Source: Halichoerus grypus (taxonomy: Eukaryota > Chordata > Mammalia > Carnivora > Phocidae). Taken from it: 64,000 nt of DNA. Positions 13,631 through 27,878 of this stretch are shown here, one piece after another. The stretch is from NCBI RefSeq assembly GCF_964656455.1, contig NC_135722.1, positions 46,632,628-46,696,627 of the forward strand, in the 5' to 3' direction. The first letter of the stretch is position 1, and each line of letters begins with the position of its first letter. Both the position numbers and the translations under genes were made by a program. The notes beneath the pieces were generated by a model. The model saw nothing but the letters and a program-made list of their open reading frames with translations, was not told where the DNA came from and did no database searches.

Positions 13631-14104
13631 TTTTTTCATTTTTTAAGAATTTGAATTCAATTAATTAGCATATAATGTATTACTGGTTTCAGAGGTAGAG
13701 GTCAGTGATTCATCAGTCTTATATAATACCCAGTGCTCATTACATCATATGCCCTCCTTAATGTCCAGCACCCAGTTACCCCATCCCCCCAGCATCCTCC
13801 CCTCCAGCAACCCTCACTTTGTTTCCTATGATTAAGAGTCTCTTATGGTTGGTCTCCCTCTCTGATTTCGTCGTCTTGTTTTATTTTTTCCTCTCTTCTC
13901 CCTTCCTCTCTAGTACCATCCACGTCGTTGCAAATGGCAAGATTTCTTTTTTTTTTTTTGATGGCTGAGTAGTATTCAATTGTGTATATATACCACATCT
14001 TCTTTATCCAGTCATCTGCCGATGGACATTTGGGCTTTTTGCATAGTTTGGCTATTGTGGACATTGCTGCTATAAGCATTGGGGTACATGTGCCCCTTTG
14101 GATT
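13631..14104 (-). mobile_element. L1 3' end, 5'-truncated, antisense
   Basis: Reverse carnivore L1 3' UTR (TCATCAGTCTTATATAATAC, ACCCAGTGCTCATTACATCA) followed by the ORF2 C-terminus on the minus strand (AAMSTIAKL, WIKKMWYIY, EYYSAIKKK). Sequence is missing between 3' UTR and ORF2 compared with the copy at 17076. A partial AGAAAGT..GAATTT repeat flanks it (13618 and 14106). Confidence 0.88.
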
Positions 14105-14329
14105 CAGAAAGTAGTGAATTTTAAAACTATTTTTCTTCTAATCTTTTTATCTTAGATATGGGAAAGTTCTCTTTTTTTATTGTGGATTGGTAGATGGACT
14201 AGTTTATGCACGCAGCAAGTGTTTATTGAATGAATGCATGCATGGACATGTTAAAACATGCAATTTTAATAGATGGAGAGTTTGTGGAATAGTTATATTT
14301 AGCTAGACTTATGTTATCCTCCCACCTCT

Positions 14330-15600
14330 TCTTTTAGATTACAAGACTTATTTATTGGTACAGGTAAAAATAGAAGGATCAGTGGATCAGCACTTTGATA
14401 TACAATAGAGGTACTATCCCAAAGGAGGGACTGTTTAATAATGGAGCTGGAAAAATTATTTGTGTAAAAGGGAAAAAAGTAAAAGGATCCCTACCTTCCA
14501 CTATAACAAAATCAACTTGAGATGGGTTAAGAAGTTATAAACATCAAGAGCAAAAGTTTAAATCTTCTAAAGATAGTAAGTACATTTCTGACCTCTGGGT
14601 AGGGACTTTATAAACAAGATACAGAAAGCACTATCCCTAAAATAAAAGATTGATAAATTTGATTTTTTAGTAAAAGGCAAAAAATTTATATGGTCTGAAG
14701 AGAAACCAGAGTATAAATTTGATATTTTAAATTAAGAGAGAGACATCTTAAATGGAAAATGATAAAAACTAAAAGATATGTGACACATATAACCTACAAA
14801 GAATTAGCATCAGGAGATTGTAAAGAACTTGTACAAACCAGTAAGATGATAAGCAGCCCAGTAGAAAAATGGGCTAAAGACATGAACAAGTATTACACAA
14901 AAATTGCACATTTTTTTCACTAGCAACCAGACAAGTATAAATTAAATGCACCTATTTCAGTGGCAAACTTAAGAAATCTGATGATACCAAGTTGTGGTAG
15001 GATTTTGATCAGTAGATTTGCTGATAAAAATGTAAATTTTTATAACCACTTTGGACACAGGTAGGCATTATCTTACAAGGTTGAACGTTTGCATAGCTTA
15101 CAACACAGCAGTTCCACTCCTGGGATACAGCCAAGAGAAGATCTTGCACATGTGTCCAAGAAAACATGTAAAAATGTAAAAGCAGTAAAGAAGAAAGAAC
15201 TTAAATGCCCTTTAATGGGAAAATTAATAAATAAATTGTGCTACATCCACACAGCGGAATATTATACAAGAATGAAAATGGATATCATATAGCTACATGT
15301 AAGAAAATGGCAGAATCTTAGGAACCTCATATTGAGTGAAGAAAAATAGCAGTACCACAACACTACTTAAGGAATGGCAATTCTTTCATAAATTTAAAAA
15401 ACAAACACTTAAAGGCATATATATGTGATAAATTGTAAAACAAAGGGCAAAAAGGTAATAAATAGAGAATTCTGGATCGTGGTTACCTGGGGATGGGAAT
15501 GTGTAGGTTGGAGGATGGGATTGGGGAGGAGTGTATAGGTAGATAAAGTATTGGTAATGTTCTAGTTTTTGGATTGCCCAGGAAGAAAATGTCTTTAAGA
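14330..15600 (+). mobile_element. Ancient L1 3' end, sense, decayed
   Basis: A-rich strand with eroded ORF2 C-terminal phrases in the right order: an AATGGGCTAAAGACATGAAC block near 14865, GCAGTTCCACTCCTGGGATA near 15106, and CGGAATATTATACAAGAATG near 15256, then 3' UTR-like text with GGTTACCTGGGGATGGGAA. Many stops; an old L1M-type copy. Confidence 0.75.
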
Positions 15601-15609
15601 TTGTCCCCA

Positions 15610-16945
15610 GAAAGTTTTCATTTTATATTCCTAATAACAGTGTATGAAATACTTGTTTTCTAGTAATTTGGCCAGCATTGGACTTCATAAATCTTGTAGA
15701 TCTTTGCCAACCCAGTAGGTAAAAAATATTTTGTCTGTATTTCTTGGATTATTAGCAAAATTGAACAACTTTATCTGTGTGTGTGTGTGTGTAAAGCTTT
15801 ATTTATTTGAGAGCACAAGAGAGAGTGTGTGTGAGTTGGGGCAGGAGCAGAGGGAGAGGGAGAGAGCAAATCCTCAAGCAGACTCCCCCTGAGCATGGAG
15901 CCTCATGCAGGGCTCTATCCCAGGACCCTGAGATCATGACCTGAGCCGAAATCAAGAGTCAGCAGCTTAACTGAGTGAGCCACCCAAGCATCCCCATCTT
16001 TTCATATATTTGAAGTTAATTAACTGAAAGTTCTTCTGTGTTTGCCTTCCATAACGAGTTCCCACTTTTCAGTTGGGTGGATTATTTTTGTTTCAGTGCT
16101 TTCTTTGGCTATTAACCTTGTGTTATGTATGGCAAATACTGTTGCCTAGATTGTTTATCTTTTAATTTTTTTATGGCAGTGTTTACCTTTATGGTTTTTA
16201 GCCTTGTATAAAGTTTTAGAAAGCCCAACTCTACCTTAACATAGAGCAGTGATCTTTTATAGTTGTGTTAATACATTGTGGGTTTATTTAACTTTTTAAA
16301 CTTTTTGTTATGGAAAACATGAATTACGTATAAGAGTAAAGAGACTAGCATCCATCATTCTGTGATAGTCATCAACTCATGGCTACTCTTCTTTCTGTAT
16401 TGACCTCCCTCTCCTCACTCACTCTACTGGATTATTTTTAAACAAATCTCACACAGCAGTGTTAATGTCAATCAAATATATTCAGTATCTATCTCTAAAA
16501 GATACTCTTTTTAAGAAAATAGAGTGGCTTTATTTTTTATATTTAAATCTTCAATCTATCTCAGATTTATTTATGGTATTCTATTTTAACATTTCTAAAT
16601 GTATAGCCGTTTGTCCCGAAAACATTTATTGAATGATCCATCCACATACATGGGTCTGTTCAAGACTCTTCTTTTCCAACAGATTATTATTTTATGTTTA
16701 TATTAGAATCCAGTAAGGCATGTGTTTTCTCAAAAATTTTTTGGCTATTTTATTCTTTCAGGCAAGATTCAGAATTAATTCATCAGACACTCCCTTCAAA
16801 AAAAAATCTTTCTGGAATTTTGAAAAAAATTTACATTAAATTTACAAATAAGTAGGGTGATTATTAGCATCTTTTCAATGTGAAATTTTCCTATCTAATA
16901 TTATTGTTATATATGATATCCATTCATTGAAGTTTTTATCTTCCA
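15610..16945 (-). mobile_element. Ancient L1 ORF2-region fragment, antisense, split by a SINE
   Basis: Both sides of the SINE at 15792-15995 look like reversed, decayed L1 coding sequence (for example AGTAATTTGGCCAGCATTGG at 15662; text around 16540-16920 typical of reversed ORF2). No open frame remains. The middle part (16290-16500) resembles L1 untranslated sequence, so more than one fragment may be joined here. Confidence 0.55.
15792..15995 (-). mobile_element. CAN-SINE, antisense, diverged, with adjoining TG run
   Basis: Older reverse SINE ending GCCACCCAAGCATCCCC. A (TG)n run at 15775-15792 directly precedes its TAAAGCTTTATTTATTT tail end, as expected for a microsatellite grown from a SINE A-tail. 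Confidence 0.88.
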
Positions 16946-16949
16946 CAGT

Positions 16950-17061
16950 AATAATAACAATGTTAATTAGCATTTGTTATGTACTATGGGCCTGAACAGT
17001 TATTGTCTCATAATCCTCAAATTTATGGCATAGGTAACATTATCATTTCTGTTATATGAAC
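16950..17061 (-). mobile_element. MIR fragment, interrupted by L1 insertions
   Basis: GCATTTGTTATGTACTATGG ... CTCATAATCCTCAAATTTAT matches the reversed MIR core/3' region. The expected continuation (AAACAGAAACACTCTTAAGC) resumes only after the two L1 fragments, near 17852. Confidence 0.6.
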
Positions 17062-17075
17062 AAAACAGAAACACT

Positions 17076-17460
17076 TTTTTTTTAAGTTTCAGAGGTAGAA
17101 TTTAGTGATTCATCAGTTGCATATAACACCCAGTGCTCATGCCATCAGGTGCCCTCCTTAATGCCCATCACCCAGTTACCCCATCTCCCCATCCACCTCC
17201 CCTCCAGCAACCCTGTTTGTTTCCTAGAGTTAAGAGTCTTTTGTGGTCTCCCTCTCTGTTTTCATCTTACTTTCTTTTTCTTTTCCTTCCCTTCCCCTAT
17301 ATTCATCTGTTTTGTTTCTTAAATTCCACATATGAGTGAAATCACAGTATTTGTCTTTCTCTGACTGATTTATTTCACTTAGCATGATGCCCTCTAGTTC
17401 CATCCATGTCGTTGCAAATGGCAAGATTTCATTCTTTTTGATGGCTGAGTAACATTCCAT

Positions 17461-17505
<45 letters not shown>

Positions 17506-17533
17506 CTTTATCCATTCATCTGTTAAAGGACAT
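17076..17533 (-). mobile_element. L1 3' end, 5'-truncated, antisense (first of a pair)
   Basis: Reversed L1 3' UTR and the ORF2 C-terminus on the minus strand (MECYSAIKKNEI, FATTWMELEGIMLSEI). Flanked by AAAACAGAAACACT at 17062-17075 and AAAACAGAAACGCT at 17534-17547. A long (TG)n run at 17459-17503 lies inside. Confidence 0.9.
17459..17503. repeat. (TG)n microsatellite inside L1
   Basis: About 45 bp of TG repeats with one TATA interruption. It expands the GTGTATATAT segment of the L1 ORF2 end that is short in sibling copies. Confidence 0.95.
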
Positions 17534-17627
17534 AAAACAGAAACGCTCTTTTTTAAATTTCTGTATTATGTTTAATTCATTCAGCAAATTTCAGATCCCT
17601 TTTTTTAGATCAGTGGTTCTCAAACTT

Positions 17628-17850
17628 TTTTTTTTTTAATTAACATGTAATGTATTATTTGTTTCAGGGGTTCAGGTCTGTGATTCATCAGTCTTACATA
17701 ATAACCCAGTACTCATTACAACACATACCCTCCCCAATGTCCATCACCCAGTTACCCATCCCCCCACCCCCCTCCCTTCCAGCAACCCTCAATTTGTTTC
17801 CTAAGATTAAGAGTCTCTTATGGTTTGTCTCCCTCTCTGGTTTCATCTTG
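17628..17850 (-). mobile_element. L1 3' UTR fragment, antisense (second of a pair)
   Basis: Poly-T at 17628-17637, then reversed carnivore L1 3' UTR (TAACATGTAATGTATTATTT, TCATCAGTCTTACATAATAA) up to TTTCATCTT. A third copy of the target motif, AAACAGAAACACTCTT, follows at 17852. Seventy-eight bases of unrelated sequence separate it from the first L1 fragment. Confidence 0.88.
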
Positions 17851-18064
17851 AAACAGAAACACTCTTAAGCATATAATAATGTGCTGCAGTGAAGGAAATG
17901 ATAGTTGTCTTGGCTAGACAGGCTCATGGTTATAAGATAAATATATTTTTTAAAAGGCTTTTCTAATTTATAGCTATAAGGAAATACCAATAGGGACAGG
18001 AGTTATAAAATATTTAAATTAAATTGAACAAGAAATGTGTAGGGACCTCTAAGGAGAAGAGCGC

Positions 18065-18215
18065 AGAGGGTTAAGAGTTTGAGCGTATGTCTAAAGTCAG
18101 GCTAGCTCAGTTCAAATCCCAGTTCTACTTACTAGCTGTGTGACTTTGAACAAGTTACTTAACCTCTCTGTAACAGTTTTGTCTGTAAAATAAGGGTAGA
18201 TAGATATTGCCAAGT
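18065..18215 (+). mobile_element. MIR, sense
   Basis: GTTCAAATCCCAGTTCTACTT ... GCTGTGTGACTTTGAACAAG ... TTACTTAACCTCTCTGTAAC is the diagnostic MIR tRNA-to-core order. Confidence 0.85.
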
Positions 18216-18354
18216 TTTTCTTTGTTAATCAGTACTACCTGCCTCACCAGCAGTGTATGACAGTGCTGTCTCTGTACATCCTTTCAGAAGCAACCTCAAA
18301 GCCAGAACAAAGCACAGAAATAATTAAGACCAGCCACCAAATCTTAACAGATTA

Positions 18355-19182
<828 letters not shown>

Positions 19183-19499
19183 TGAATTTTTGACAGGTTT
19201 GGTCTATACGAGGGGGCTGTCCTGGTGAAATTATAGTGTGAGATAAGAAAGCACCTAGTCCAGGGCAAGGCTTATTTGTGAGCCTTGGAAGAATGCTCTT
19301 GGATGGGAGACTCTGGATTCAGCTCTGGCAAACATTATCTTAGGAAATGCTATTTAAATCTAAATTTGGATAGCTTCTCACCTGAGCATCAAGGAGAGCT
19401 TGCTGTCATTCTTTGTGAACACTGTAGCAGAGTGACTTGGAGGGAGGACAGTGGTAATCTTTGTATTCAGACCTCTTCCAAATCCATTGCCCTGTGAGT

Positions 19500-19665
19500 T
19501 TCACGGCAACCTACAGCATGCAGAGCAGGTATGGTTAACACTGTTTTATAGCTCAAGAAACCAAGGCTAAGAGAGCCCAAGATTAAGTGTCTAGTATGTG
19601 ACTGAGCAGAGGCTAGATCCTGGTCCTCCTGAATGCTAGTCCTATGCGCTTTCTAGGCTGAAGTT
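19500..19665 (-). mobile_element. MIR, antisense, diverged
   Basis: Reads as reversed MIR: AACACTGTTTTATAGCTCAAG.AACCAAGGCTAAGAGAG then GTCTAGTATGTGACTGAGCA and GATCCTGGTC. Confidence 0.65.
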
Positions 19666-20378
19666 AGCTTTCCATCTCCCGACTTTGATGAGACTATCAG
19701 CTTTCTGTAGTTTTTTTACCCATTTCTTCACACTCCCCCATTCTCACTGTTAAGTTATTTTTGTAAATTACATATAAGCAGAATGGGCCAATGTAATCAT
19801 TTTGTTGGGCTGTTTTTTTTAGTAAAGTGTGAAACATTTCATTTTCCTGTTCTATTTAGTTAGGAAAGCAGATATTTTTTAAAAATCATGGCTAAAGAGG
19901 AGCAGAGGAATATTTAGAGAGGTTAAAACAGACACAGTAAGGAGAAATTCTTAGGGAGATAGATAAGATCAGTGATGTGGGGGAGAAAATCAAAGAGATG
20001 AAGGGAGAGCCAGAGTCTGACTTTGTTGCTTTGCATTATCATTTTCTCATTGACTTTCCAGATTTCCTCCTTTCCCTGACCCTTGAGATAAGTGGCGGCT
20101 TTTCCTCTATTGCTGAATCTCTGCCCATAATGATCTTATTTCTACTATCATTGAGTTCCTGGGTACCTGCAAGTGCCAACACCCTCATTTTTCTCTTGTG
20201 TGTGTCAAAATTCCTTTCATTTTTTTTCTTTTGTTTCTTTTCTCCATTTTCTGCAAAGTAATGACCACTGTTGGGGGAAGGTGCGGGGAAGGTAGGAGGA
20301 GGTGGGGGACAGATGAGTTGCATTTTTTTGGGATAAAGAAAAAGGTTATATTTTCAGCTGTTTTTTCTTTTTCTGTAG
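19666..20378. other. Intron sequence before exon 7
   Basis: Unique-looking intron with a T-rich/C-poor run around 20200-20260 and a purine-rich GGGGAAGG stretch near 20273-20310, then the acceptor tract TTTTTTCTTTTTCTGTAG. No other feature seen. Confidence 0.5.
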
Positions 20379-20726
<348 letters not shown>

Positions 20727-20925
20727 TAAGATCTTGCTTTAGAACAGAGTCCTGGTTATTACCATCAGGTGATTTACCTTGAGTCTGAGAGCTCTCTTAG
20801 GCTAAGGTGCACATGCAGGTTGAGCATCAGGATTCTGGGAAGATCGGTTGCCACAGTAGGTTACCTGAGTAAGTTTGGGCTAGTGTGTCAAAGTTTCAGG
20901 ATGTTTGAAATTATATGAGTGTTAA

Positions 20926-22495
<1,570 letters not shown>

Positions 22496-22511
22496 AAACT
22501 GGTGACAATTT

Positions 22512-22743
22512 AAAAAAATTTTTTTTAGATTTTATTTGAGAGAGAGAATGAGTGTGTGAGTGCATGCACAGGAGTGTGAGGAAGAGCAGAGGGGGTAGGG
22601 AGTGGGAGGGGGAAAGAATCACAAGCAGACTCTGCACTGAGCATGGAACCTGATGTGGGACTCAGTCTCATGACTCTGAGATCCTGACCGGAGCTGAAAT
22701 CAAGAGTCGGATACTTAACCGACTGAGCCACCCAGGCGCCCCA
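22512..22743 (-). mobile_element. CAN-SINE, antisense, diverged
   Basis: Reverse SINE bounded by a perfect 16-bp target duplication AAACTGGTGACAATTT at 22496-22511 and 22744-22759. Confidence 0.93.
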
Positions 22744-22759
22744 AAACTGGTGACAATTT

Positions 22760-23594
22760 GGACAGAGTCCTTTCTTTGTCAAACTTATGTTCTCTAGCCT
22801 TCTCTCTTTACCTTTCAACTCTTGTTCCAGGCTTTTCATTAAGATGACATGAGGACATGTTGCCTATGCAAGTGGATTACTCTAACATAGTCATGCCTGC
22901 CTCCTGGAACACATCAGGCTTTGTATTCCTGAACCCTGCCTAAGATTTTGGTCCTGGGAAGTTTGATGGAGATTTTTTTTAAAGAGTGTCGGGTTAGAGA
23001 AATGTCTCCCAAGCCATCAGTTTAAATCAGGACTTCCCAATCTTTTCATGTTGTGTTACACTTGAAAATGATAATATTTGTATATGATTCACTGAAATAA
23101 AGGGAGGAGTTTGCGTATAGCTAGAGGCTATAAAATGAGAAGCTCTAGTCACTTGAGGCCTTGCCCATCTGCCGCAGGGGTCTAGGCAATCAATTCTCAG
23201 CCCATCTGTAATCCATTTGTTGAACACCAAGCACTGCAGCATATGGATTTAAATTACTCTGGTCTCAGTTGTGGCCAGAGCACATGTTCTTATGGGCTTG
23301 TTAGAATGTGGGGTTTAGGATATGGAAGGAGGGTCACCTAACCCTCATTTGTATGACTCATTTCAGAAAAATGGGTGTCACAGACCCTTCGGCAACTCTG
23401 TGCTCTGCTCTTAGGAATAATGGCAATATTTTAGGTATGCCCTAGAGAGATGTACTCCAAATATGCGAGAGCAGGGTTCTTGCCATTGGTCTCAGATCCC
23501 TAGCCTGGAGGACTAGTTCAGTCACCTCACCCCATCTCACATCTCACACCTCAACTTCTTGAAGCAATCTGATTGGAAAATGGTAAAAACATAA
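22760..23594. other. Intron sequence without recognised element
   Basis: About 0.8 kb of intron; nothing recognised on either strand. Confidence 0.5.
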
Positions 23595-23603
23595 CTAAAA
23601 GGA

Positions 23604-23656
23604 TTTTTTTTTTCTTAAAATTTTTATTTTTAAATTTTTTATTATTATGTTCAGTT
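23604..23656 (-). mobile_element. Very short L1 3' terminus insertion
   Basis: T-rich run followed by TTATTATTATGTTCAGTTAG, the extreme 3' end of the carnivore L1 UTR in reverse. CTAAAAGG occurs at both borders (about 23594 and 23658). The insertion retains only ~50 bp including the tail. Confidence 0.55.
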
Positions 23657-23711
23657 AGCTAAAAGGGTCTTTTTGGAGATCTTTTAAAATGTTACATTTA
23701 AAAGGGATCTT

Positions 23712-23912
23712 GGGGCGCCTGGGTGGCTCAGCCGTTAAGCGTCTGCCTTCGGCTCAGGTCGTGATCTCAGGGTCCTGGGATCAAGCCCCACATTGGGCTC
23801 CCTGCTCCGTGGGAAGCCTGCTTCTCCCTCTCCCACTCCCCCTGCTTGTGTTCCCTCTCTCGCTGTGTCTCTCTCTGTCAAATAAATAAATAAAATCTTT
23901 AAAAAAAAAAAA
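23712..23912 (+). mobile_element. CAN-SINE, sense, young
   Basis: Nearly consensus sense SINE with AAATAAATAAATAAAATC and poly(A). A perfect target duplication AAAAGGGATCTT lies at 23700-23711 and 23913-23924. Confidence 0.96.
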
Positions 23913-24426
23913 AAAAGGGATCTTGATGGCAATCAATTGTTCTAACCCACTAATTTTATAGATAAAGATGTTCCTTTGATTCACCATTGTATCTGCAGGG
24001 CCTAGAATAGCACCTGGCACATTTTAGACACTGAATAAGTTCTGTTGAATGAGAGTAAGGGCGGGAAGAAGTGAGGAAGGCCCAAAATGAGAAGGTGGCT
24101 TGACCTAGGATAACATCAAGACCCAAAGGCTGAGATGTTTTTATATGACTCTAGGAAATACCAAGAGGGTTACCAGCTTTTTTTGTTCATACTCTTTAAT
24201 TTTTTTTTTTTTTTAATTGGCTGGCTTGGCTCATGACTCACACCAATCTAGAGGTGCTACAAATATGAGGGCTGGAGGTGTGGTGAGAAACAAAGTGCAC
24301 ATGAGCCTGTTCCTCCTCCCAACCTGTAGGCAGGCTCCCACAGATTGGTCCAGGTTATGAACCCTTCAGGGCTCACTGTGCTCACAGGTGGGGACCTGCC
24401 TTATTCTTTAAAATTTTTGAAGTTTA

Positions 24427-24622
24427 GGGGTGCCTGGGTGGCTCAGTTGGTTGAGTGTTTGACTTCGGCTCAGGTCGTGATCTCGGGATCCTGGGATCGA
24501 GCCCCAGGCTGGGCTCCCCGCTCATCAGGGAGTCTGCTTTTCCTTCTCCCTCTCCCTCTAACCTTCCCCTCAGCTTGTGCTCTCTCTCTCTCTCAAATAA
24601 ATACATAAAATATTAAGAAAAT
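24427..24622 (+). mobile_element. CAN-SINE, sense
   Basis: Starts GGGGTGCCTGGGTGGCTCAG and ends with CTCAAATAAATACATAAAAT. Directly followed by another SINE in the same orientation. Confidence 0.92.
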
Positions 24623-24630
24623 ATTTTTCT

Positions 24631-24806
24631 GGGCACAGCTGGGTGACTCAGTCGGTTAAGCGTCTGCCTTCTGCTCAGGTCATGATCCTGGGATTGAGTT
24701 CAGCAGGCTCCCTGCTCAGCAGGTAGCCTGCTTCTCTCATTGCCTGCCGCTCCCCCTGCTTGTGCACTCTCTCTCTCTCATAAATAAATAAATAAAATCT
24801 TTAAAT
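24631..24806 (+). mobile_element. CAN-SINE, sense, shortened
   Basis: Head CTGGGTGACTCAGTCGGTTA, then GCGTCTGCCTTCTGCTCAGG; a small deletion in the middle (GATCCTGGGATTGAGTTCAG lacks the GGGCTC part). Ends AAATAAATAAATAAAATC. Confidence 0.9.
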
Positions 24807-25787
24807 TTTTTTTTCTGAAGTATAATTGACATATAAGAAAACTGCACATACTTAAAATTTTGATATATGTTTAAATTTATATCAAGAACAAGCAAATACA
24901 CCCATCACCCTCAAAAGTTTTCTCATGGCCTTTTGTAATACCTCCAACCTGTCCCCTCCCCATTCTCTCCCCAAATCCTGAGGCAACCAGTGCTATGATT
25001 TCTGCTACTATAGAGTTTTCATTTTCTAGAAGTTTATATAAATGGAATCACACAGTATGTTTTTGTTGTTGTTGTTGTTTAGTTTGGCTTCTTTTACTCT
25101 GCATAATTATTTTGAGGTTCATTCATATTCCCTTTATTGCTGAGTAGTATTCCATTGTATGGATATTACTGAAGTTTGTTTATTTACCAGTTGGTAGGCA
25201 TTTGGGCTATGAACATTTGTTTACATGTTTTCCTTTCCCTTGCATAAATACCTAGGAGTGGAATGACTGGATCATGTGATATTTGTATGTTGACTTTTTT
25301 AAAGAAACTGACAAATTGTCTTTCAAAGTGGCTGGTTGTACATTTTATATTCCCACTAGTGTATAACAGTTATAGTTACTCTACATTGTTGCCAACATTG
25401 AGTATGGTCAGTCTTTTCCATTTTAGCCATTCTACTAGGTTTGTAGTAATACCTCATTGTGGTTTTGATTTGGGTGTTCCTGATGACAAATGATGTTGAA
25501 CATTTTTCCGTCTGCTTATTTGCCATTCATTCATTTCATCTTTTCCGGTGAAGTGTCTCCCCCCCCACCTTTTTGGGTTTTTTTTGTTTGTTTTTTGAGT
25601 TTTGAAAGTTGTTTATATATTCTGGATACAAGTCCTTTATCAGATATATGATTTACATTTATTGACCCTACTCTATGGCTTGTCTTTTTGTTCTCTTAAC
25701 AGTGGTTTTTTAAGAACAACATTTTAAATTTTGAAGAGGACTGAATTATCAGTTTTTTAAAAAATGGATCAAATCTTTAAAAAAAAT

Positions 25788-25893
25788 GGGGTTGCCTGGC
25801 TGGCTCAGTTGGTAGAGCATGAGATTCTTGATCTCAGGGTTGTGAGTTTGAGCCCCATGTTGGGTGTAGAGATTACTTAAAAATAAAATCCTT
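25788..25893 (+). mobile_element. Short tRNA-Lys-like CAN-SINE, sense
   Basis: CTGGCTCAGTTGGTAGAGCA (A box) and GGTTGTGAGTTTGAGCCCC (B box) around a CTT anticodon-like loop (GAGATTCTTGATCTC) show the tRNA-Lys origin, but a 3' extension and A-tail make it a SINE. AAAATGGAT repeats occur on both sides. Confidence 0.85.
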
Positions 25894-26137
25894 AGGGAGA
25901 AAATGGATTATACTTTTGGTATTATATGTAAGAAATTTTTGCTTAACCAAGGTCACAGATAGATTTTCTTTTCTCTATATCTCTTTCTAGAAGTTTTATG
26001 TTTTCAGGCTTTATATTTGGGCCTATGATCCATTTCAAGTTAATTTTTATAGATAGTGTAAGCTAAGGATCCAAGGTCATTTTTTCCATGTGGATATCCA
26101 CTTGTTCCAGCATCACATGTTGAAAAGAATATCCTTT

Positions 26138-26183
26138 TTTTTTTTTTTTTTTTTTTAAATTATGTTCCATTAGCCAGCAAGGA
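26138..26183 (-). mobile_element. Very short L1 3' terminus insertion
   Basis: A poly-T run of more than 20 bases, then TTATGTTCCATTAGCCAG, the reversed last bases of L1. TATCCTTT flanks it on both sides. Only about 46 bp were inserted. Confidence 0.6.
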
Positions 26184-27036
26184 CTATCCTTTCTCCAGTG
26201 AATTGCCTTCTAACCTTTGTCAAAATATCCGTGATCTATATACATGTGGGTCTATTTCTGGATTCTCTGTTCTGTTTCATTAATCTTTTAGTCTCCATTT
26301 ACATCAGTACCACATTGTCTGGATTACTGTAGCTTTATATGAAATCTTGAAGTCAGGTAATGTTAGTCCTCCGACTTTATTCTTCTTTTTCAAATTTGCT
26401 TTGACTATTCTGGGTTCTTTGTATTTCATATATATATAGGATCAGCTTACCAATTTTCACAAATAACCTTCTGAGATTTTGATTGAAATTGCCTTGAATC
26501 TATAGATATATTTAGGGAGATTTGACACCTTAACGTTATTGAGTTTTCTGATCTGTGGACATGGCATATCTCTCCATTCATTTAGGTCATTTAGGTCTTC
26601 TTTAGTTTCTCTCAGCAGTGTTATATAGTTTTCACTGTGCAAGTTTTGCCTATCTTTTGTCAGATTTGTCTTTTAAGTATGTCATATTTTTTGGTATTTT
26701 AATTTCTGATTGTTCATTGCTAATATTTAGAAATACAAGTTCTGTATATTGATATGTGCCCTACAGCCGTACTATATTATTTCTAGTAGTTTTTTGTACA
26801 TTCTAGCAGATTTTTCTACATAATCATATTACCTGCAAATAGTGATAGTTTTACTTTTTCCTTTTCAATCCAGATGTCTTTTCTTTATCTTAACCATATT
26901 GCACTGGCTAGAACCTTTACTACAGTGTCAAATAGACGTGGTGATAGTGGACATTGTTGTCTTATTCCTGATTTTAGGGGAAAGCATTCACCATTAAGTA
27001 TGATGTTAGCTGTAGGTTTTTCAGTGGATATCTTTT

Positions 27037-27246
27037 TTTTTTTTAAGATTTATTTATTTATTTTGAGAGAGAAAGCAAGCAAGCACATGGAGGGGAAGGG
27101 GCAGAGGGAGAGGGAGAGAGAATCTCGAGCAGACTCCCCACTGAGCACGGAACCCAACATGGGGCTCAATCTCGCTACCCTGAGTTCATGACGTGAACTG
27201 AAATCAAGAGTTGGATGCTCGACTGACTGAGCCACCCAGGTGCCCC
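27037..27246 (-). mobile_element. CAN-SINE, antisense
   Basis: Reverse SINE of the older type inside the L1. Target duplication TCAGTGGATATCTTTT / TCAGTGAATATCTTTT (one difference) at about 27021 and 27247. Confidence 0.93.
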
Positions 27247-27767
27247 TCAGTGAATATCTTTTATTAGATCGATATTTGTTTCTGTTACTAGTTTGTTGAG
27301 AATTTTTATCAGAAGTGGATGTTGTATTTTGTCAGATGCTTTTTCTGCATCTGTTGAGGTAATTATACGGTTATTAGATTTAGTTTTTTAATTTGGTGAA
27401 TGACGACATTCATTGATTTTTGAATGTGTAAATCAACTTGAATTCCTGAAATAAACTGTATTTGGTCATGATGTATTATCCTTTTTGTATATTATTGGAT
27501 TAGATTTACAAAAATTTTGTTTAGGATTTTTGCATCTATGTTCATGAGGGATATTGGTTCATAGTTTTTTTTGGTAATATTTTGGTCTGATTTGGTATTA
27601 GGATAATGCTAGCTTCAAAGAATAAGTTGGCAAGTATTCTTTCCTCTTCAGTTTCCTTGAGAGCTTGTGTAACTGATACTATTTCTTCTTTGGATGTTTG
27701 GCAGAATTCATCAGTGAAGCCATCTGGGCCTGGAGTTTTTTGTGGGAAGGTTTTGAATTACAGATTC

Positions 27768-27878
27768 GGGGATCTGTGGCTGGCTCAGTCAGTAGAGCAA
27801 GTGACTCTTAATCTCAAGGTTGTGCGTTTAAGCCCTACACTGGGTGTGGAGCCTACTAAAAAAATAAAATAAATAAAC
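27768..27878 (+). mobile_element. Short tRNA-Lys-like CAN-SINE, sense
   Basis: GTGGCTGGCTCAGTCAGTAG (A box) and GGTTGTGCGTTTAAGCCC (B box), then GGTGTGGAGCCTACTAAA and an A-rich tail. TACAGATTC flanks it at 27759-27767 and 27879-27887. Confidence 0.88.

Noticed and set aside
17459..17503. Direct repeat array considered as CRISPR-like
   Set aside because: A plain TG microsatellite in a mammalian L1; no spacers, and the genome is eukaryotic.
25788..25893. tRNA-Lys gene (A and B boxes, CTT-like loop); also at 27768
   Set aside because: The cloverleaf is degraded, there is a SINE 3' extension and A-rich tail, and target duplications flank it: a SINE, not a tRNA gene.
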